64,000 nucleotides of DNA. It comes from Fibrobacterota bacterium (GTDB taxonomy: Bacteria; Fibrobacterota; Chitinivibrionia; Chitinivibrionales; Chitinispirillaceae). The stretch spans positions 1 through 64,000 of the forward strand of contig JAEZKP010000016.1 in assembly GCA_023436145.1 (NCBI GenBank), read 5' to 3'. This document shows, piece after piece, positions 1-8,936 of this stretch; positions within the stretch are counted from its first letter, which is position 1; each line of letters opens with the position of its first letter. Made by a program: the position numbers and the translations under genes. Under the pieces are notes generated by a model, which saw only the letters and a list, made by a program, of their open reading frames with translations, had not been told where the DNA came from and did not search any database.

Positions 1-2
1 AA

Positions 3-311
3 TTTGTCGCAGACACGCTGGAGAAGCACCAGGACTATCTTCGCCGAAAACACCGGGTGGCAGATTATGAATATGTTCTGGAAAATATTGCTCAAAAAGT
101 TTGTCAAGAGTACCGAATCACCATAAAAGAGCTTAAAAAAAGAGGAAGAAAAAATACCCGGTCTTTTGCACGTGCAGTTTTCTGCTACCGTTTACATATT
201 CAGGAATATATACCACTTTCAGTTATTGCAGTTTTTTTGGGTATCACGATTTCACCTGTTGCGATTCTGGTTCAAAAGGGAGAAAAAATATGTGAGACTG
301 TCTTTACCTGA
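3..311 (+). CDS. REP-associated tyrosine transposase (RAYT), C-terminal part, cut by window edge
   Basis: The frame is open from the first bases of the window, so only the C-terminal ~102 residues are present; the GTG at 57 is internal. The visible part resembles the C-terminal helix-turn-helix tail of Y1-type (HUH) transposases linked to REP elements. It starts with an FVADTLEK segment, like the FVE.VL motif after the catalytic domain. It continues with a DnaA-like helical region (ARAVFCYRL) and ends with a recognition-helix-like stretch and QKGEKI. The catalytic HUH and tyrosine motifs lie outside the window, so activity cannot be judged. Two REP-like direct repeats sit just downstream (534-561 and 595-622), which fits a RAYT acting on nearby repeats. 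Family assignment rests on pattern memory of the C-terminal domain only. Confidence 0.6.
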   Translation, partial: FVADTLEKHQDYLRRKHRVADYEYVLENIAQKVCQEYRITIKELKKRGRKNTRSFARAVFCYRLHIQEYIPLSVIAVFLGITISPVAILVQKGEKICETVFT

Positions 312-619
312 TAAGTGCTGCGAAAGGTATCAGGTTTACAACTGATCTGTATCAGATGAATAAAACTGCTGCAATCTTCATTATTACTTCAAGATTGATA
401 ATCAACTGCAAAGTATGCTTGTGGCTTCATATAATTAATTAATCCAGTGCTTTGGTGGTAAATAGCATTTTTATAGTAGATAATTCTCCACTTGTCAAAA
501 ATCCTAATATGAAAGCAGCTCATCATTTAAAAAGAGAATAAAGTAGTCCGTCCTTATTTCACTTACTTCATATTTCATACTTCATGTGAAAATTGAGAAT
601 AAGACAGTCCGTCCCTATT
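312..619. other. Intergenic region holding REP-like repeats
   Basis: No coding sequence is supported here. The first ~220 bases are AT-rich with no recognisable motif. The right end carries two near-identical direct repeats, listed separately, the second of which reaches into the stop codon of the converging kinase gene. No convincing rho-independent terminator is seen for either flanking gene. Confidence 0.5.
534..561 (+). repeat. REP-like direct repeat, copy 1
   Basis: This 28-base unit starts GAGAATAA and contains AGTCCGTCC and TATTTCA. It matches the copy at 595-622 at 24 of 28 positions by my alignment. The copies are 61 bases apart and lie 220-310 bases downstream of a RAYT-type transposase gene, the typical setting for REP elements. 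Confidence 0.5.
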
Positions 620-622
620 TCA
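595..622 (+). repeat. REP-like direct repeat, copy 2, overlapping the kinase stop codon
   Basis: Second copy of the 28-base unit, with AGTCCGTCCC and TATTTCA. It covers the TGA stop of the minus-strand histidine kinase at 620-622, so the kinase C-terminus abuts the repeat. On the minus strand it reads as GGGACGGACTGT. Confidence 0.5.
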
Positions 623-2515
623 GTTCAGGGCATCGTAGATTGCACGAGTCAACTGAACCGACTCAAAGGGCTTCACCAGTATCCCGCTTACTCCCATCTC
701 CAGAAGCTCCTCCTGGTTCATATCCTCACTAAATCCTGTACTTATCAGCACCTTTATATTACTTCTCAATTCCTTCATACGCCTAAAGCATTCTTTCCCG
801 CTCATACCTGGCATAATCATATCCAAAATAACCAAATCGTAACTCTGTGACGATCCTTGCAACTTCTCAATAGCTTCCTCACCGCTTTCTGCAATGGTTA
901 CAGAAAATCCCAACCAGTTAAGCGTCTCTCCGATCGCCTCCCGGATTATCTGCTCATCATCGACAAGCAATATCCTTTTATTTAATACATTTGGTTCCAT
1001 CAGTTGTTGAGGATGTTCGTTGCATACAGGGAAATAGAGAATAAATGTGGTTCCTTTTCCCGCTTCACTTTCTACATCGATAAATCCATTATGACTTTTT
1101 ACTATACCGTAAACACAGGCTAATCCCAGACCGGCATTGTGGGAACGGTCTTTGGATGTATAAAAGGGTTCAAAAAGATGTGAAAAGTCCTGTTGAGTTA
1201 TACCAGTACCACTGTCAGTAATCCGTATTGCTACATAATTGCCAGGAGTTATGGTGAAAAGGTGAGAACTGGAAGTCCTTTCATCTATTGTAATGTTTTC
1301 AGTGGTGATGGTGAGTTCTCCACCCTTAGGCATGGCTTCCTGTGCATTAACCGCAACATTTGTAATGGCATTCCTGAATTGTTCAAGATCCCCAAGAATG
1401 CAGCAATCTTCCGCATTCAACTTAAAATGGATCTCAAGAGGTGTCTGCGATTCATTAAAAATCTCTTTAAGAAAATGCAGGGAATCGTTGACATCAAAAA
1501 GTGATAACACAAGTTTTTTCTTACGCGCAAACTGAAGCAGTTTCTCTGTCAGAGCCGCCCCCCGTCTGCTTGCAGATAGGATCATCTTACTGTACTTATT
1601 AAGTTTTTCATCTGAAGAGTACCGGTTCTTGATAATCTCAGCATAGCCGGCAACTGCACCCAGTATGTTGTTAAAATCATGTGCAATACCACCTGCCAGA
1701 CGGCCTACTGATTCTATATTGTAGATATAGTTGCTCTGTTTCCTGAATTGGAAATTCTTTGTCTGTTTTTCTGTCTCATACGTTGAAAGGAAAATATAAT
1801 AACGTTTTTCTTCAAGTTTACCTGAATCCGGCATAATAAACATGCTGACAGGAAATGCGGTTCCATCTTTTCCAGACATAATAGCTTCCAGCACCGGAGT
1901 GTTATGTGATCCTTCCAGAAATGACTCTAATTTCTGTCTATCATTAGGTGATATAAGCTCTGAAAACTTTTTGGCTATTAATTGACCTTGTGAATCATAT
2001 CCCAGAATATCAGGTGCATTTTTATTACAGCTGCAGATTATGCATTTGTTATTGATAGTAAATACTGCACAAGGTAACCAGTTTAATAAGTTATCCAGAT
2101 GCTGGCAGTGATTCTGATGTGTTTGCAGCAATTCTGAAAGTCTGGACTGTATAATGATGTTTTTATCGGCAAGTCCGTACACTACCGCTGCCAGTTTTCC
2201 CAGATCACCTCCACTCTGGGCAATTGCTTTTAAATCCGAAAGAGTCTGATTGGTTAAAAGATGAGTCAGTGATTTTACCGGAATCATCATATTGAAATAA
2301 ATCAGTGGAATAATTGCTACTAAAGGAATAATCAACAATGCAAAATACCACCATGCAAAAAAATCAAAATTAAGGAATAGTAGCAGGAGGACTATCTGGG
2401 TAAGAGCCACTAAACACATGGCTGCCAGGGTGGACAGAAATGATGGGTTTTTTCTGAAAGTTGAAAACATATTTAATTTCCATAAGATAATCAGTATTTC
2501 TGAATTAAATGACAT
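620..2515 (-). CDS. Hybrid sensor histidine kinase with PAS and receiver domains
   Basis: This is a membrane-bound hybrid two-component kinase of 631 residues. Two hydrophobic segments at about residues 27-75 form a membrane hairpin. A PAS domain follows (about 135-250), then a HisKA domain with the phospho-acceptor His279 in GGIAHDFNN. The HATPase domain has an N box (NVAVNAQEA) and G boxes (DSGTGI, GLGLACVYGIV). The C-terminal receiver has acidic residues in LLVDDE, phospho-acceptor Asp565 in LDMIMPG and a KPF lysine. The H-box resembles CckA/NtrB-like kinases, but no cognate transfer protein or regulator lies beside it. No periplasmic sensor is visible, so the signal is probably cytosolic or membrane-borne. 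An ATG at 2470 (MFSTFRK) is an alternative start; neither start has a strong ribosome site. Confidence 0.9.
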   Translation of the reverse strand: MSFNSEILIILWKLNMFSTFRKNPSFLSTLAAMCLVALTQIVLLLLFLNFDFFAWWYFALLIIPLVAIIPLIYFNMMIPVKSLTHLLTNQTLSDLKAIAQSGGDLGKLAAVVYGLADKNIIIQSRLSELLQTHQNHCQHLDNLLNWLPCAVFTINNKCIICSCNKNAPDILGYDSQGQLIAKKFSELISPNDRQKLESFLEGSHNTPVLEAIMSGKDGTAFPVSMFIMPDSGKLEEKRYYIFLSTYETEKQTKNFQFRKQSNYIYNIESVGRLAGGIAHDFNNILGAVAGYAEIIKNRYSSDEKLNKYSKMILSASRRGAALTEKLLQFARKKKLVLSLFDVNDSLHFLKEIFNESQTPLEIHFKLNAEDCCILGDLEQFRNAITNVAVNAQEAMPKGGELTITTENITIDERTSSSHLFTITPGNYVAIRITDSGTGITQQDFSHLFEPFYTSKDRSHNAGLGLACVYGIVKSHNGFIDVESEAGKGTTFILYFPVCNEHPQQLMEPNVLNKRILLVDDEQIIREAIGETLNWLGFSVTIAESGEEAIEKLQGSSQSYDLVILDMIMPGMSGKECFRRMKELRSNIKVLISTGFSEDMNQEELLEMGVSGILVKPFESVQLTRAIYDALN

Positions 2516-2643
2516 GAGAAATACTGATAATGTTTATCTTAACCCAGGAGGTTAGCAGATTAATCGATTACAGACGAAGCATACAGTGTGTACGTACCTT
2601 GTATAAATGATAGTTCCTTTATGTTGATGATAAAGACTTATTG

Positions 2644-2673
2644 ACTAAATGAGGCAAAAAAGCCTCATTTAGT
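2644..2673 (-). terminator. Hairpin terminator at the end of the Bat operon
   Basis: A perfect 12-base inverted repeat (ACTAAATGAGGC and its complement) flanks a six-base A/T loop, 44 bases past the stop of the BatD-BatE gene. It has no long U tract after the stem on either strand, so termination may be imperfect. Its position between the operon end and the upstream region of the kinase supports a terminator role. Confidence 0.7.
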
Positions 2674-2716
2674 TTACTATTAAAGAAGATTTCAGGCAAG
2701 AGGAAATGCAGAACTA

Positions 2717-5299
2717 TCAGATTTTTCCCAGATTCTTAGTTTCAATCCATCCACTTACGCCATTAGGAAGGCTAATCAATGACCATGAACCGTTTGTTTT
2801 CCGGATACGGAATTTGGTTCCTTCATGTGCAGTGAAAAGGACTTTACTACCTTCGGGCTCATTGCGAGCTTCTGAAGATGGAGTCAGAAGGATAGCATAG
2901 GAGATCTTTTCCAACTCATAAATTTTAACCGAAGCAGAGATTCCGGTTAAGCATAAAACCAAAGATAGCAGAACCGAAAGATAAATGAGCCAAAGGCGGC
3001 TGTTACCGGAAAAGTAAAGACTTAAGGAAAGCAGCAGGGAGATTGAAAGAAGTAGTGCAAATGTAATCCATAGTTGGATTTTCAGGGGAAAAAAGATATG
3101 CAGATGCCATAGCAGATTTTCAAGAAATCCCCGTTCCTGTTCAGGTACTTTGTCAATAATATTAGCTTTAATGTAGCGGATGTTGGAAATGATATCAGGA
3201 TCTTGAGGATCGAGTTTAGCCGCTTTCTCGAAGTAGAAACGCGCCAGGCCGAGTTTTTTCTGCCTGAAGCAGGTATTACCTAAATTATAGAAAACCGCAC
3301 TGTTAGAGACCCCGGATTCCACTATTTTTTCATAATAGAAAGCAGCGCTATCGTATTGTTCGCTGGCGTATGCCTGATTTGCCTTTTCAAACCAGTGATC
3401 AACCGGTGCAGAGTACAAGTCACCGCAGAGGAAGAGAAATCCCAGAGTAAAAATTATATTACGGGTCAAGACTGTGCCTCCCTTTTTGGAACCTTTTTCC
3501 AAACTGCAAAGGAATCTTGAGGTTTTATCCAGAACTGAAATTTTGGAAGTTTCATCAAGAGTCAATCCTCCAAAACGGTATCCGTCCAGATGTTCAATAA
3601 AAGAGGTAAGATCTGCAACTATCTGCTTATCAGCATTTTGAGAGAGAAGTTCAATTTTAAGTTCGTCCAAAGTTCTTCCGGTCGCTGCAAAACCGAATTT
3701 CTGGGAGATGAACTGTTCGATAGTTTCGGAAACCTTCCCCAGAAACTGCGAAGATGAAAGACTGGTGTGTTGTTTTCTTAGAACAGATAGCTTTTTTTGA
3801 GCCGCTGACAGTGCTCTCCGGCGAATCTGCTGTGAAGCGATTCGTTTTTGTCTGGATGACTGAAACCGGTATAACAATGAGAGAATAAAGATGATGAAAG
3901 GGATAGGGAAGAATAGATAAAATAAAGGCTCCTGGTATGGACGCTCCGGTTGATTTTTAATTTTTATACCGGTTTTAATATATCGGATATCTTTACCTAC
4001 TTCTCTTATTTCCTCCTGAGTAAGATAGCGGTTTTGTGCACCACTGATCTCTTTGCCTTTGCTTACCGCTACCTTTAAAGTATCTGAAGAGGCGGTTTTG
4101 TAGGTACCGGATTCCGGATCAAAATACATAAGCGAAACTGGCGGAATTACCAAAGCTCCTTCTTTTCTGGGAATAAGAAGATATTTATAAGCTTTTCTGG
4201 TAGATAATCCGTTTACACTGGTATCGGTAACCGTTTGCTGTTCGGGTTTGAAAACCTCACAATCAGAAATTTTAGGCAGGATCACATCACCAATACTTCC
4301 TGGTCTGGTTGATCCTTTCAGCGATATTTTCAAAGTAACAGCCTCTCCGGCCGGAATTTCAGTTGGATTGACACTTGCCGATAAGGAGAACTTTCCAACA
4401 GAACCGGTAAATCCGGAAGGTGCAGGAGGCAAAGGCTTAACGGTAATGGAAAGACTGTTGGATAAGGCATTCTTGTCCACAGATTGAACGCCGCCACCGA
4501 AAAAGCTGTTCATGTCAAAAAAGTCATCGAAAAAAGGATCTGATCTTCTTGATCTTACTCTCCGGAGCTCCTGGTAACCAAAGGGGATAGACTGGATATG
4601 AAATGTACCACTGTTTACAGGGTACAATGCATAGCTCAAGGAATATACTTTGTATATTTCACCGTCGATCCGTTCCTGAGTGGTACTGATCTGAGTAGAA
4701 AAGAGTCTGCTTAGTGCGAAATCATTGCCGAAGGCTTTTTCGAGCTTTTCCAGAGCAGGCATGAAACCATTGTTTACATCAGTGGAGGATTGAGCTTTCT
4801 GTGCTACCTTAAAAGTAAATTTAGCCTGTTCGCCCACATAAAGAGACCGTTTATTTAACTGCAGGAATACTCTGATATCGGGGTTAGTGACAGCCTCGTT
4901 TTTAACGGTAAAAACAATGGGGTCGGTCCTGTAACTTTTTCCATCGAGGTTTATCTCCAGTGATGGAAATGTAAAACTGCCAATCCTGGAAGGTGCGATA
5001 TGATAATAGAAAATGTGATAAATTTCAGTTTTCTGACTGGCGTTTCCATTAATTATCTGTATAGAAGATGAGGAGGATTGCCGCTGATCGGTTTTTAAAA
5101 TTGAAAAGCCATCGCTATTACTTACCGGAGGAATTGATGGCGAGGCTGATTGGCGGGAGGTGATAAGCGTCGCCGTGACCACCACCTGTTCTCCCATAGA
5201 AATTTGAGTCCGTTCTGTAGATGCAGAGAAGCGGACTTGAGAGGAAGCTACCGAAGAAAGCAGAAACAAAAAAAACAATACAGAAACGGTCTTTTTCAC
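2717..5299 (-). CDS. batD/batE: BatD-BatE fusion protein (aerotolerance operon)
   Basis: This 860-residue membrane protein appears to fuse two normally separate Bat proteins. Residues 1-20 are a signal peptide. Residues 22-430 form a BatD-type periplasmic region of Ig-like modules, followed by a membrane segment near 460 and a cytosolic stretch to about 600. A second signal-like hydrophobic segment then begins (TRNIIFTLGFLFL). It is followed by TPR repeats (FEKANQAYASEQYDSAAFYY, FYNLGNTCFRQKK), two more membrane segments and a C-terminal SH3-like domain (SWSLISLPNGVSGWIETKN), the BatE architecture. Start is GTG with AAAGGAG upstream; it overlaps the hydrolase stop by 4 bases, implying coupling. 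Bat proteins are linked to oxygen tolerance and envelope stress, but the mechanism is unresolved. The frame is continuous with no sign of frameshift. Confidence 0.85.
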   Translation of the reverse strand: MKKTVSVLFFLFLLSSVASSQVRFSASTERTQISMGEQVVVTATLITSRQSASPSIPPVSNSDGFSILKTDQRQSSSSSIQIINGNASQKTEIYHIFYYHIAPSRIGSFTFPSLEINLDGKSYRTDPIVFTVKNEAVTNPDIRVFLQLNKRSLYVGEQAKFTFKVAQKAQSSTDVNNGFMPALEKLEKAFGNDFALSRLFSTQISTTQERIDGEIYKVYSLSYALYPVNSGTFHIQSIPFGYQELRRVRSRRSDPFFDDFFDMNSFFGGGVQSVDKNALSNSLSITVKPLPPAPSGFTGSVGKFSLSASVNPTEIPAGEAVTLKISLKGSTRPGSIGDVILPKISDCEVFKPEQQTVTDTSVNGLSTRKAYKYLLIPRKEGALVIPPVSLMYFDPESGTYKTASSDTLKVAVSKGKEISGAQNRYLTQEEIREVGKDIRYIKTGIKIKNQPERPYQEPLFYLFFPIPFIIFILSLLYRFQSSRQKRIASQQIRRRALSAAQKKLSVLRKQHTSLSSSQFLGKVSETIEQFISQKFGFAATGRTLDELKIELLSQNADKQIVADLTSFIEHLDGYRFGGLTLDETSKISVLDKTSRFLCSLEKGSKKGGTVLTRNIIFTLGFLFLCGDLYSAPVDHWFEKANQAYASEQYDSAAFYYEKIVESGVSNSAVFYNLGNTCFRQKKLGLARFYFEKAAKLDPQDPDIISNIRYIKANIIDKVPEQERGFLENLLWHLHIFFPLKIQLWITFALLLSISLLLSLSLYFSGNSRLWLIYLSVLLSLVLCLTGISASVKIYELEKISYAILLTPSSEARNEPEGSKVLFTAHEGTKFRIRKTNGSWSLISLPNGVSGWIETKNLGKI

Positions 5300-6060
5300 A
5301 GTGCGCGCTCCTTTGCCCAGTTGATCACAGTTCTACAGAGCATTTTAACATCACTGACCCGGGAAAAATTGTGATCGGCACCTTTAAAAATATGATATTC
5401 AGAGTCGATACCGGATCTGTTGGCTGCAGTAATATAACTGGCAGACTCCTCTACAGATATAGATTTATCATTATCACCCTGAATAAGCAGGAGTGGTCCC
5501 TCTGAATTCTTGCAGAGGGCCTCCACCGGATCTATTTCCAGAAGATAGGAAGCAAAAGATGCGTCCATCTCATGCGGTCCGTGTTCATAATACCCTTCGG
5601 CATTAGGACCCGATTCAACTATTTTTTTCTGATTGACAATTAGTTTCTGTGGATCTGCAACAGGCGCCAAAAGTACAGTTCCATTTACATCTTTACTGCA
5701 CAGTGCCGCTATCATGCCACCAAAACTATGTCCCAGCAAGAATATTGCTGATGGTTTATATTCTTTTTTCAGCCAGGAGATTACGATCAGCAGATCCTGT
5801 TTCATTGTGGATACATTCATTTCAGAAAAAATACCATCACTTTCACCGGATCCACGGAAATCAAATCTGACTGAGGAGAAGCCAGACTCAGCCAGTGCTC
5901 TGGAAAGTTTTACGAACAAATATCCGGGGCCCATTCTCTGACTGGTAAAACCATGGCAAAAAATGAACCAGGGGGCATTCCCTGAGTTGGCAATGTGCAA
6001 AGAAGCACGTATGAGTTGATTTTTATCACCTTTTAATTCTAAGTAACTGAAATTATGCAT
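5296..6060 (-). CDS. Alpha/beta hydrolase (serine aminopeptidase S33-like)
   Basis: A cytosolic alpha/beta hydrolase of 254 residues with no signal peptide. The nucleophile elbow is GHSFGG (Ser near 113), an oxyanion-type HGF motif lies near residue 37 (FCHGFTSQ), the acid residue is probably in the QGDNDKS segment and the catalytic His in GADHNF. The fold and size match UilS/S33-type esterases or acyl-aminopeptidases; the substrate cannot be predicted. It sits between BatC and the BatD-BatE fusion in one operon, with only 2 bases between it and batC and a 4-base overlap with the next gene. AGGAC lies 8 bases before the ATG. A hydrolase here is not a standard Bat component. Confidence 0.8.
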   Translation of the reverse strand: MHNFSYLELKGDKNQLIRASLHIANSGNAPWFIFCHGFTSQRMGPGYLFVKLSRALAESGFSSVRFDFRGSGESDGIFSEMNVSTMKQDLLIVISWLKKEYKPSAIFLLGHSFGGMIAALCSKDVNGTVLLAPVADPQKLIVNQKKIVESGPNAEGYYEHGPHEMDASFASYLLEIDPVEALCKNSEGPLLLIQGDNDKSISVEESASYITAANRSGIDSEYHIFKGADHNFSRVSDVKMLCRTVINWAKERAL

Positions 6061-6062
6061 AA

Positions 6063-6890
6063 TTACCAGTCCTGTTCAGGTTGCCTGGGCCTGGCTTTCT
6101 TTTTCATGGGTTTATTCAAAGAATCTGCATCATCAGCATAAAGTTCAATAAGCCTGCGGGCATCTTCCTTTTTCATGTCTTTGTGCTCCTCGGATTCCTT
6201 CATTTCTGATTGTTGCTGCTGCTGGTTATTTTGCTGCTGCTCCTGCTGATTCTGATTGTTATCCTTCTGATCCTCTTTTTTGTCCTGAGAATCTTTCTGT
6301 TCATCTTTCTGTTCGTTATTTTGCTGCTGATTATTCTCATTCTGTTTATCTTTGTTGTCTTTATTATCTTTATTGTCTTTGTTTTGCTGGTTTTGCTGCT
6401 GCTGTTGTTGTTGTTCCAGCTGTTTTATTTTCTGGTGGGTCAATTGAAGATTCCATTTGGCATCGATATTTTCGGGGCTAAGATCAAGAGACTGGATAAA
6501 ATGTTGCAAGGCGGATTTGTAATTTTGCTGAGCACCCTGCAAATCCTGATGCTGAATCTGTTCTGCTTTTTTGTAAAGGATGTTCCCCATATTGTAATGA
6601 GCATCTGATTTGGCTTTTTTATCTTTTACGGAAAGCGCTCCGTTGTATGATTCCTCTGCTTTATCAAAATCTCCGAGTCTATAAAGGGTAGAACCCTGAT
6701 TCATTTTCAGTTTCTCATCGGAAGGTGAGAGAAGCAGTGCATCTTCATATAATTTCAGGGCTTCCTCATATTTTCCTTGTTTGTATAATTCATTTGCTTT
6801 ACGGTTCTTGGAATATATCTCATCTGCATTTGAAATAAAAGGAAAGCAGAGAAGAAATGTAATAAATAAAGCTTTGGTGAATGTGTACAT
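6063..6890 (-). CDS. batC: BatC-like TPR protein with Q/N/K/D-rich tail
   Basis: This 275-residue protein has a signal peptide (LFITFLLCFPFISNA) and TPR units at about residues 30-150 (ANELYKQGKYEEALKLYEDA, TLYRLGDFDKAEESYNGA). A highly biased stretch of Gln, Asn, Lys, Asp and Glu covers about 160-235, and the tail is basic (KKKARPRQPEQDW). This layout is typical of BatC, a periplasmic TPR protein thought to act with BatA and BatB. The ATG at 6890 with AAGGA upstream is preferred over the TTG at 6908. The biased region is coded by short CAG/AAT/GAT/AAA repeats that could be length-variable by slippage. On the opposite strand it gives a spurious Leu/Ile-rich frame. Confidence 0.85.
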   Translation of the reverse strand: MYTFTKALFITFLLCFPFISNADEIYSKNRKANELYKQGKYEEALKLYEDALLLSPSDEKLKMNQGSTLYRLGDFDKAEESYNGALSVKDKKAKSDAHYNMGNILYKKAEQIQHQDLQGAQQNYKSALQHFIQSLDLSPENIDAKWNLQLTHQKIKQLEQQQQQQQNQQNKDNKDNKDNKDKQNENNQQQNNEQKDEQKDSQDKKEDQKDNNQNQQEQQQNNQQQQQSEMKESEEHKDMKKEDARRLIELYADDADSLNKPMKKKARPRQPEQDW

Positions 6891-6900
6891 AAATCTATCC

Positions 6901-7923
6901 TTATTCAAAACGGCCCTTCCATTCCTTTTTCTTTCGAACCCGTTCTGGAATAAAAAACTCCACCAGTAGAAGCATCAATGCAAATAAAAGGAAAATCTGG
7001 TACTGTTCCTCATAGGTGCTGAGTTTGCTCATGCCAAGATCTTTCTTTTCCATCTGGGCGATTTCACCAATAATACGTGCGAGATCAGCATCGTTTCCTG
7101 CGTGAAAGAATTTTCCATTAGTCTCCTTGGCGATGATTTCCAGCGTTCTGGTGTTAAGCCTGGTCATAACAAGATTTCCCGACTTATCTTTTTTATAAAC
7201 GATGGAACCACTGCTTCTACTTATAGGGATAGGTGCACCACCTTCAGAACCCACTCCAATGGTATAGATAACAATTCCGTCCTGGGCAGCGGTCTTAGCC
7301 ATCTCCACAGCTTTTCCTCCGTGATCTTCGCCATCAGAAATGAGTATAAGCACTTTGTGTTTTTTTGATTTTGAGTTAAAAGCCTTTATAGATTGGTCTA
7401 TGGCATCAGATAAAGCGGTACCCTGAAGATCCACCCATCCGGTGGTAACTGCTTCCAGAAACATTTTTGCTGCACCGTAGTCAAGAGTGAGCGGACATTG
7501 AACAAAGCTCTCTCCGGCAAAAACCACGATTCCAATACGATCTCCATTAAGCATGTCAATGAGTTTTGAAACCTCGTGTTTTGCTCTTTCGATTCTGTTA
7601 GGTGTTATGTCTTCAGCCAGCATACTTTGGGAGATGTCCAGAGCAACTAAAATGTCGATACCCTTTCTTTCTACCATTTCCATCTTTACACCAAATCTTG
7701 GTCTGGTAAGGGCAAATACCATAAAGAAAAAGAAAAAGCAGAAAAAAGACCACTTCAGAATCTGACGGGAAAGTCCAGCGGAAGGGGTTAGTTTACTTAT
7801 AAGTTCAAGTGATGCGAACCGTTTCAGGGCGGCAGTTTTCCTCTGATACGCCCAGATAAAAAAGCCTACCAGTACTGGCAGCAGTAACCAAAAAAGGAAA
7901 TATTCAGGATTTCCAAATTTCAT
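6901..7923 (-). CDS. batB: BatB, von Willebrand factor A domain membrane protein
   Basis: A 340-residue inner-membrane protein with N-terminal hydrophobic segments (FLFWLLLPVLVGFFI and a second near residues 57-75), a vWA domain at about 90-285 and a C-terminal membrane segment (FLLFALMLLLVEFFI). The MIDAS metal site is intact: DISQS, a Thr in GTALSDA and ISDGEDHGG. It lies 8 bases after the batA stop, and this pairing of two vWA proteins is the signature of Bat operons. BatB is thought to form a membrane complex with BatA and to bind BatC through its TPRs. It begins MKFGNPEYF, parallel to the MRFRDPEFF of BatA, which shows the two are duplicates. Confidence 0.9.
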   Translation of the reverse strand: MKFGNPEYFLFWLLLPVLVGFFIWAYQRKTAALKRFASLELISKLTPSAGLSRQILKWSFFCFFFFFMVFALTRPRFGVKMEMVERKGIDILVALDISQSMLAEDITPNRIERAKHEVSKLIDMLNGDRIGIVVFAGESFVQCPLTLDYGAAKMFLEAVTTGWVDLQGTALSDAIDQSIKAFNSKSKKHKVLILISDGEDHGGKAVEMAKTAAQDGIVIYTIGVGSEGGAPIPISRSSGSIVYKKDKSGNLVMTRLNTRTLEIIAKETNGKFFHAGNDADLARIIGEIAQMEKKDLGMSKLSTYEEQYQIFLLFALMLLLVEFFIPERVRKKKEWKGRFE

Positions 7924-7931
7924 ATTTCAAC

Positions 7932-8936
7932 CTACGGAATTCTTCTGAAACGGGAGTGTTGTAAAACCAGCTCCAACATCAATACCAGAAAACCAGCCCA
8001 CAACCATGGATAAAAACGTTCTTCATAGGAGGTAAAAATTTTGGTTTTTATCTCGGTTTTTTCAAGTTTATCGATCTGGTCATAAATATTCTTAAGACTT
8101 TCCACATCCCGGGCACGAAAGAAAGCACCTTTAGAGATATCTGCAATCTCTTTCAATGTCTTTTCGTCCAGATCAGACTGCATCATCTGTATCTGCTGAG
8201 TTATCTCACCTGTAAAAGGATTTCTCATCTGGACCGGGATGGGTACCTGTCCTTCTTTACCTACTCCAATGGTATAAATCTTCATGCCCAGTTCGCTGGC
8301 AGCTTTAGCTGCAGTAAGCGGTGGAATTTCACCTGCGTTACTGGCACCATCGGTAAGCAGGATGATGACCTTGCTCTTGGCAGATGATTCTTTGAGACGA
8401 TTTGCTGCGGTTGCAAGGGCAGTACCTATGGCTGTCTGTGAACTGAAATCGGTAAATGTAATATTATCAATAAATTGGTCAAGTACTGCATAGTCCAGAG
8501 TAAGAGGGCATTTAGTGAAACTTCGCGCACCGAAAACGACTATACCGATGCGGTCATGCTGTCTTTTCTTGATAAAATCACGTATAGTAGTTTTAGCTAC
8601 CGAAAGTCGATTGTCTGGCTTAAAATCCAGTGCACGCATACTTTCAGAAATATCTAAAACCAGCATTATATCCACACCCTCTGTGGAAACTTCTTCATCG
8701 GTTCTGCCCTGCTGGGGACGGGCAAGTGCTACGATGAGTAACCCAATCCCGATAAGGCGTAAAAGAAGCAGTATATGCCGTGTCTTGACAAATATAGATG
8801 GCTTGATTTTATTGAAAACGGAGAGATCTGAAAAGGAGACTGCCGGTTTAAACTTACTTTCTCTACGGATATAAATCCAGATCACAGGCAGCCATAAAAT
8901 AAAAAGAAGGAAGAATTCCGGATCTCTGAATCTCAT
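7932..8936 (-). CDS. batA: BatA, von Willebrand factor A domain membrane protein
   Basis: A 334-residue vWA membrane protein with two N-terminal membrane segments (FLLFILWLPVIWIYI; LLLLRLIGIGLLIVAL), a vWA domain at about 88-290 and a C-terminal helix. The MIDAS motif is DISESM, with Thr in SQTAIGTAL and Asp in LTDGASNAGE. The segment ALARPQQG before the vWA domain is typical of BatA (aerotolerance regulator N-terminal family). It overlaps the upstream BatD-like gene by 4 bases, so translation is coupled. Usually a MoxR ATPase and a DUF58 protein precede batA; both are absent here. Confidence 0.9.
   Translation of the reverse strand: MRFRDPEFFLLFILWLPVIWIYIRRESKFKPAVSFSDLSVFNKIKPSIFVKTRHILLLLRLIGIGLLIVALARPQQGRTDEEVSTEGVDIMLVLDISESMRALDFKPDNRLSVAKTTIRDFIKKRQHDRIGIVVFGARSFTKCPLTLDYAVLDQFIDNITFTDFSSQTAIGTALATAANRLKESSAKSKVIILLTDGASNAGEIPPLTAAKAASELGMKIYTIGVGKEGQVPIPVQMRNPFTGEITQQIQMMQSDLDEKTLKEIADISKGAFFRARDVESLKNIYDQIDKLEKTEIKTKIFTSYEERFYPWLWAGFLVLMLELVLQHSRFRRIP

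Noticed and set aside
6210..6608. Long plus-strand Leu/Ile-rich frame
   Set aside because: It is the antisense of the Q/N/K/D-rich tract of batC; biased trinucleotide repeats read as hydrophobic residues on the other strand. No ribosome site.
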